In this document: one piece after another, positions 61,849 through 64,000 of the stretch
How the letters are laid out: every line of letters begins with the position of its first letter
Position numbering within the stretch: the first letter of the stretch is position 1
NCBI GenBank assembly: GCA_964440525.1
Contig: CAYTTC010000006.1
Location: 1 to 64,000 of the forward strand
Direction: 5' to 3'
From: DASWJZ01 sp964440525
GTDB taxonomy: Bacteria > Pseudomonadota > Alphaproteobacteria > Rhizobiales > Afifellaceae
DNA length: 64,000 nucleotides
The notes under the pieces: model-generated
Databases searched by the model: none
Told to the model about the DNA's origin: nothing
What the model saw: only the letters and a program-made list of their open reading frames with translations
Program-made: the position numbers and the translations under genes

Positions 61849-63441
61849 TCAGACTACATTCGACCTGCGCCCTTCCTCATCCTCGTCGCCGTCGCTGCGC
61901 ACCCCCGGATCGTCGGGACGGGGCGGCTCGACCAGCGGTGCCGAGTGCAGAGGCTCGGTCTTTTCCGCTCTTGGCACAAGGACGACACGCGGTTGCGTGT
62001 TGGAAGTCTGTTCGCCTGCGCCGCTGTTGGCCCGTGCGCTCGGGCCTGGCGCCGGCTCGGGGTTTTCCGCGCCGTTTTCCCTTTCCGTGTGATCGCCCGG
62101 ACCGGCGGGCGGGAGCGCCATAAGCTCCGCCTTGTCGATCTCGATCCGCGGACCCTCGATCTCGGCTAGCGGCACCTTCCATTCGACCGCGTCGAGCTTG
62201 CCGCTGACTGGCGAGATCGGCGCCCATTCCTCCAGAACCACGCCGTCGGCCGTCCATACCGGGTCGCGCGGCGCGTAGACGGCGCGCGCCAGCCATCCGC
62301 GCGCCCGGCCGAGATCGCCGGTTTCCGCCTCGTCGAGCTCGGCCATGAGTATCAGCGCCTTCTGCGTTGGGCGCACGCTGAGGATCGGGGTCAGCACCTC
62401 GCGCGCCCGAGCGAAGTCGCGGGCATCGATCGCCGCGCGGGCGACCGCGTGGCGGCCCTCGTCGGCAAGCGGCCACATGCGGAAGAGCGTTTCGGCCCGT
62501 TTCAGCCGGTCGCCCGCCGAATCTCCCGCTCGAACATGCATATAGGCGTCGGCGATCTCGGGATGGGGGCTCGCCCGCCAGCTCGCTTCGAGGATGCGCG
62601 TGGCGCGGCGGATGTCGCTCTGGCGCGCCAGCAGCCGTCCCGCGACCACGGCGGCGGGTACCAGGTCGGAAGCGAGATCATGCGCCTCCTGTGCGGCCTG
62701 GCGGGCGATGTCGGGCTCGCCTTCCTCCTTGTCGAGCGCCTTGGCGGTCAGGATCACGGCGCGCTGCCGCCGCGCCGTCCGCTTGTCGAGGATGCGGCCG
62801 TCGGTGGCGCCGGAAAGCGTGGCGAGCGCGCCGTCCCAATCGGCCGCCGCCGTCTGGTGGCGCAGAAGCGCGCGCGCCGCCCAGGGGGCCGAGGGCGCCT
62901 CCAGGCGCGCCCGCTCGGCGATCCGATGCGCCGCCTCCCCCTCGCCCTCCCGCTCGGCCTCGATGTAGAGGCCGCGGAGACCGGCGATGCGCGTCGCGGG
63001 ATCTTCCACCATGTCCTTGAATATCTCGCGCGCGGCGACGCGGTCGCCCTTGAGCTGCGCCGTCTGCGCCTGGAGAAGCCGCGTCAGCGGCTGACCCGGC
63101 GCGCGCCGCGACGCTTCGAGCGTTGCACGCTCCGCCGCCCTGACGTCGCCAGCTGCGATCGCAACCAGCCCTTGTGAAACCGCTTCGCGGCCGCGCTTGC
63201 GATTGCGCCTCTGCCAGCCCCGCGCGATCCGCCACGGCGCGCTAAAAATGCCGCGCGCAAACCAGATGAGGCCCATCGTGACGAGGATCAGGGCGAAAGC
63301 AGCGATCACCGCAATCGTCAAGTCGATCGCGTAGACGGTGTCACCGATGGTGAGTGCCACCTCGCCGGAAGCATTGCTCAAAGCATGGAAGCCAAGCGCG
63401 ATCGCAAAGAGAACGACGACGAGGAGCAGGAATTTCAGCAT
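61849..63441 (-). CDS. hemY: HemY-family inner-membrane TPR protein
   Basis: The 530-aa protein has two N-terminal membrane segments (about 1-20 and 40-62) and the HemY N-terminal domain followed by tetratricopeptide-like helices (ARGWQRRNRKRGREAVSQGL, APWAARALLRHQTA). HemY proteins of this type are associated with haem biosynthesis but are not the oxidase of the same name. The C-terminal 100 residues are Pro/Ala/Glu-rich and disordered. It follows the mitofilin-like gene by nine bases, the usual alphaproteobacterial order with hemD upstream. Confidence 0.92.
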   Translation of the reverse strand: MLKFLLLVVVLFAIALGFHALSNASGEVALTIGDTVYAIDLTIAVIAAFALILVTMGLIWFARGIFSAPWRIARGWQRRNRKRGREAVSQGLVAIAAGDVRAAERATLEASRRAPGQPLTRLLQAQTAQLKGDRVAAREIFKDMVEDPATRIAGLRGLYIEAEREGEGEAAHRIAERARLEAPSAPWAARALLRHQTAAADWDGALATLSGATDGRILDKRTARRQRAVILTAKALDKEEGEPDIARQAAQEAHDLASDLVPAAVVAGRLLARQSDIRRATRILEASWRASPHPEIADAYMHVRAGDSAGDRLKRAETLFRMWPLADEGRHAVARAAIDARDFARAREVLTPILSVRPTQKALILMAELDEAETGDLGRARGWLARAVYAPRDPVWTADGVVLEEWAPISPVSGKLDAVEWKVPLAEIEGPRIEIDKAELMALPPAGPGDHTERENGAENPEPAPGPSARANSGAGEQTSNTQPRVVLVPRAEKTEPLHSAPLVEPPRPDDPGVRSDGDEDEEGRRSNVV

Positions 63442-63450
63442 GCGTGCCGT

Positions 63451-64000
63451 CTACCTTCCTGCCCCGAGCCGCGACAGCGCAGCCGCCCTCACCCGCGCCA
63501 CGAGCTCGTCGGCCGTGAGTCGTGCTTCCGCGGCCTTCGCCCAGTCCGCCGTCGGTTCCTTGACCGTGTCGGGAAGCGTATTCCATTCGGCGAGCGCGTT
63601 CTTCAGGTCCCCGGCCGCAAGCGCCGCGCGGATGCGCGCCACGATCGCCGCCGGATCGCTGCCGGCTGTCGGATGCGCCGGCCGTACCTCGACAAGTCCC
63701 CGTGCGCTCTGCAACAGACGATCGATTGTGCCGGTTTCCTCCGGGATCGGCGTCGCCAGTTCGACGGATGCCATCGCCGCGTCAAAGCCGGAGCGGAGAT
63801 CGGCGATCGTCGGGAGGCCCGATTCCGCCTTTGGCGCCAAGCCCTCGACCGCCTCCGCGTCGATGCCGAGGCTTTTGAGCGCGGCAAGCTCGTTCGCAAA
63901 CGGCCACCCTGCGTCGAGCGCCGCCGCTAGCGCGTCGGCCGCGACCGCCGGAGCGAGCGCCGCTGCCGCCTCGACCCGCTGGCTCGTCGCGTCGAGTTTT
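63451..64000 (-). CDS. Mitofilin-family (COG4223) protein, C-terminal part
   Basis: The 183 residues in the window form the C-terminal region of a bacterial mitofilin-like membrane protein, with AALDAGWPFANELAALKSLG, LPTIADLRSGFDAAM and GDLKNALAEWNTLP patterns. The start and N-terminal membrane segment lie past base 64000. It is followed at once by hemY. Confidence 0.85.
   Translation of the reverse strand, partial: KLDATSQRVEAAAALAPAVAADALAAALDAGWPFANELAALKSLGIDAEAVEGLAPKAESGLPTIADLRSGFDAAMASVELATPIPEETGTIDRLLQSARGLVEVRPAHPTAGSDPAAIVARIRAALAAGDLKNALAEWNTLPDTVKEPTADWAKAAEARLTADELVARVRAAALSRLGAGR

Overview
The window reads as a chromosomal segment of a GC-rich alphaproteobacterium, most likely Hyphomicrobiales (Rhizobiales). 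Supporting signs are the hopanoid genes hpnH, hpnA and hpnN next to ispH and an ispA-type prenyl synthase, a glxBCD/glnT nitrogen operon, and a tRNA-Thr, hemY, mitofilin-like block. Species cannot be named from the sequence alone.

Layout. (1) 1-8600: hopanoid and isoprenoid genes. hpnH and ispH are translationally coupled. hpnN, hpnA and a secreted DUF2141 protein form a second minus-strand operon. A farnesyl-diphosphate-synthase-type gene and a DHDPS-family aldolase run divergently on the plus strand. (2) 8600-16050: a nitrogen block. glxB, glxC, glxD, a DUF1801 gene and a type III glutamine synthetase gene form one minus-strand operon, with a divergent XRE-cupin regulator. Next to it are an Amt-family transporter and a 78-aa single-span membrane protein. 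(3) 16561-61395: a 45-kb surface-polysaccharide locus. It is visibly less GC-rich than its flanks and full of gene fragments, frameshifts and IS3-family remnants. (4) 61697-64000: tRNA-Thr(CGT), hemY and the 3' part of a mitofilin-like gene, back to high-GC housekeeping DNA.

The polysaccharide locus carries parts of two export routes. The Wzx/Wzy type is represented by an initiating phospho-sugar transferase (59989-61395), a flippase (26540-27847), a Wzy-like polymerase (19889-21295) and a Wzc-like co-polymerase/kinase (17723-19522). The ABC type is represented by Wzm and Wzt, the latter with a C-terminal glycan-recognition-like domain (40455-42501). Between them lie many glycosyltransferases, UDP-uronate enzymes, a DUF115 protein, a formyltransferase/beta-propeller transferase, and nine methyltransferase genes or remnants, which predicts a heavily methylated glycan. 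No Wza-type outer-membrane channel was seen.

Points worth a second look are a stand-alone peptide with a textbook lasso-peptide leader motif (16561-16755), a chimeric ORF made from pieces of two genes elsewhere in the locus (37070-37396), two paired repeats that prove this rearrangement, a secreted collagen-like protein with two carbohydrate-binding-like modules behind an AT-rich promoter with a 14-bp palindrome, and a decayed undecaprenyl diphosphate synthase fragment among IS remnants.
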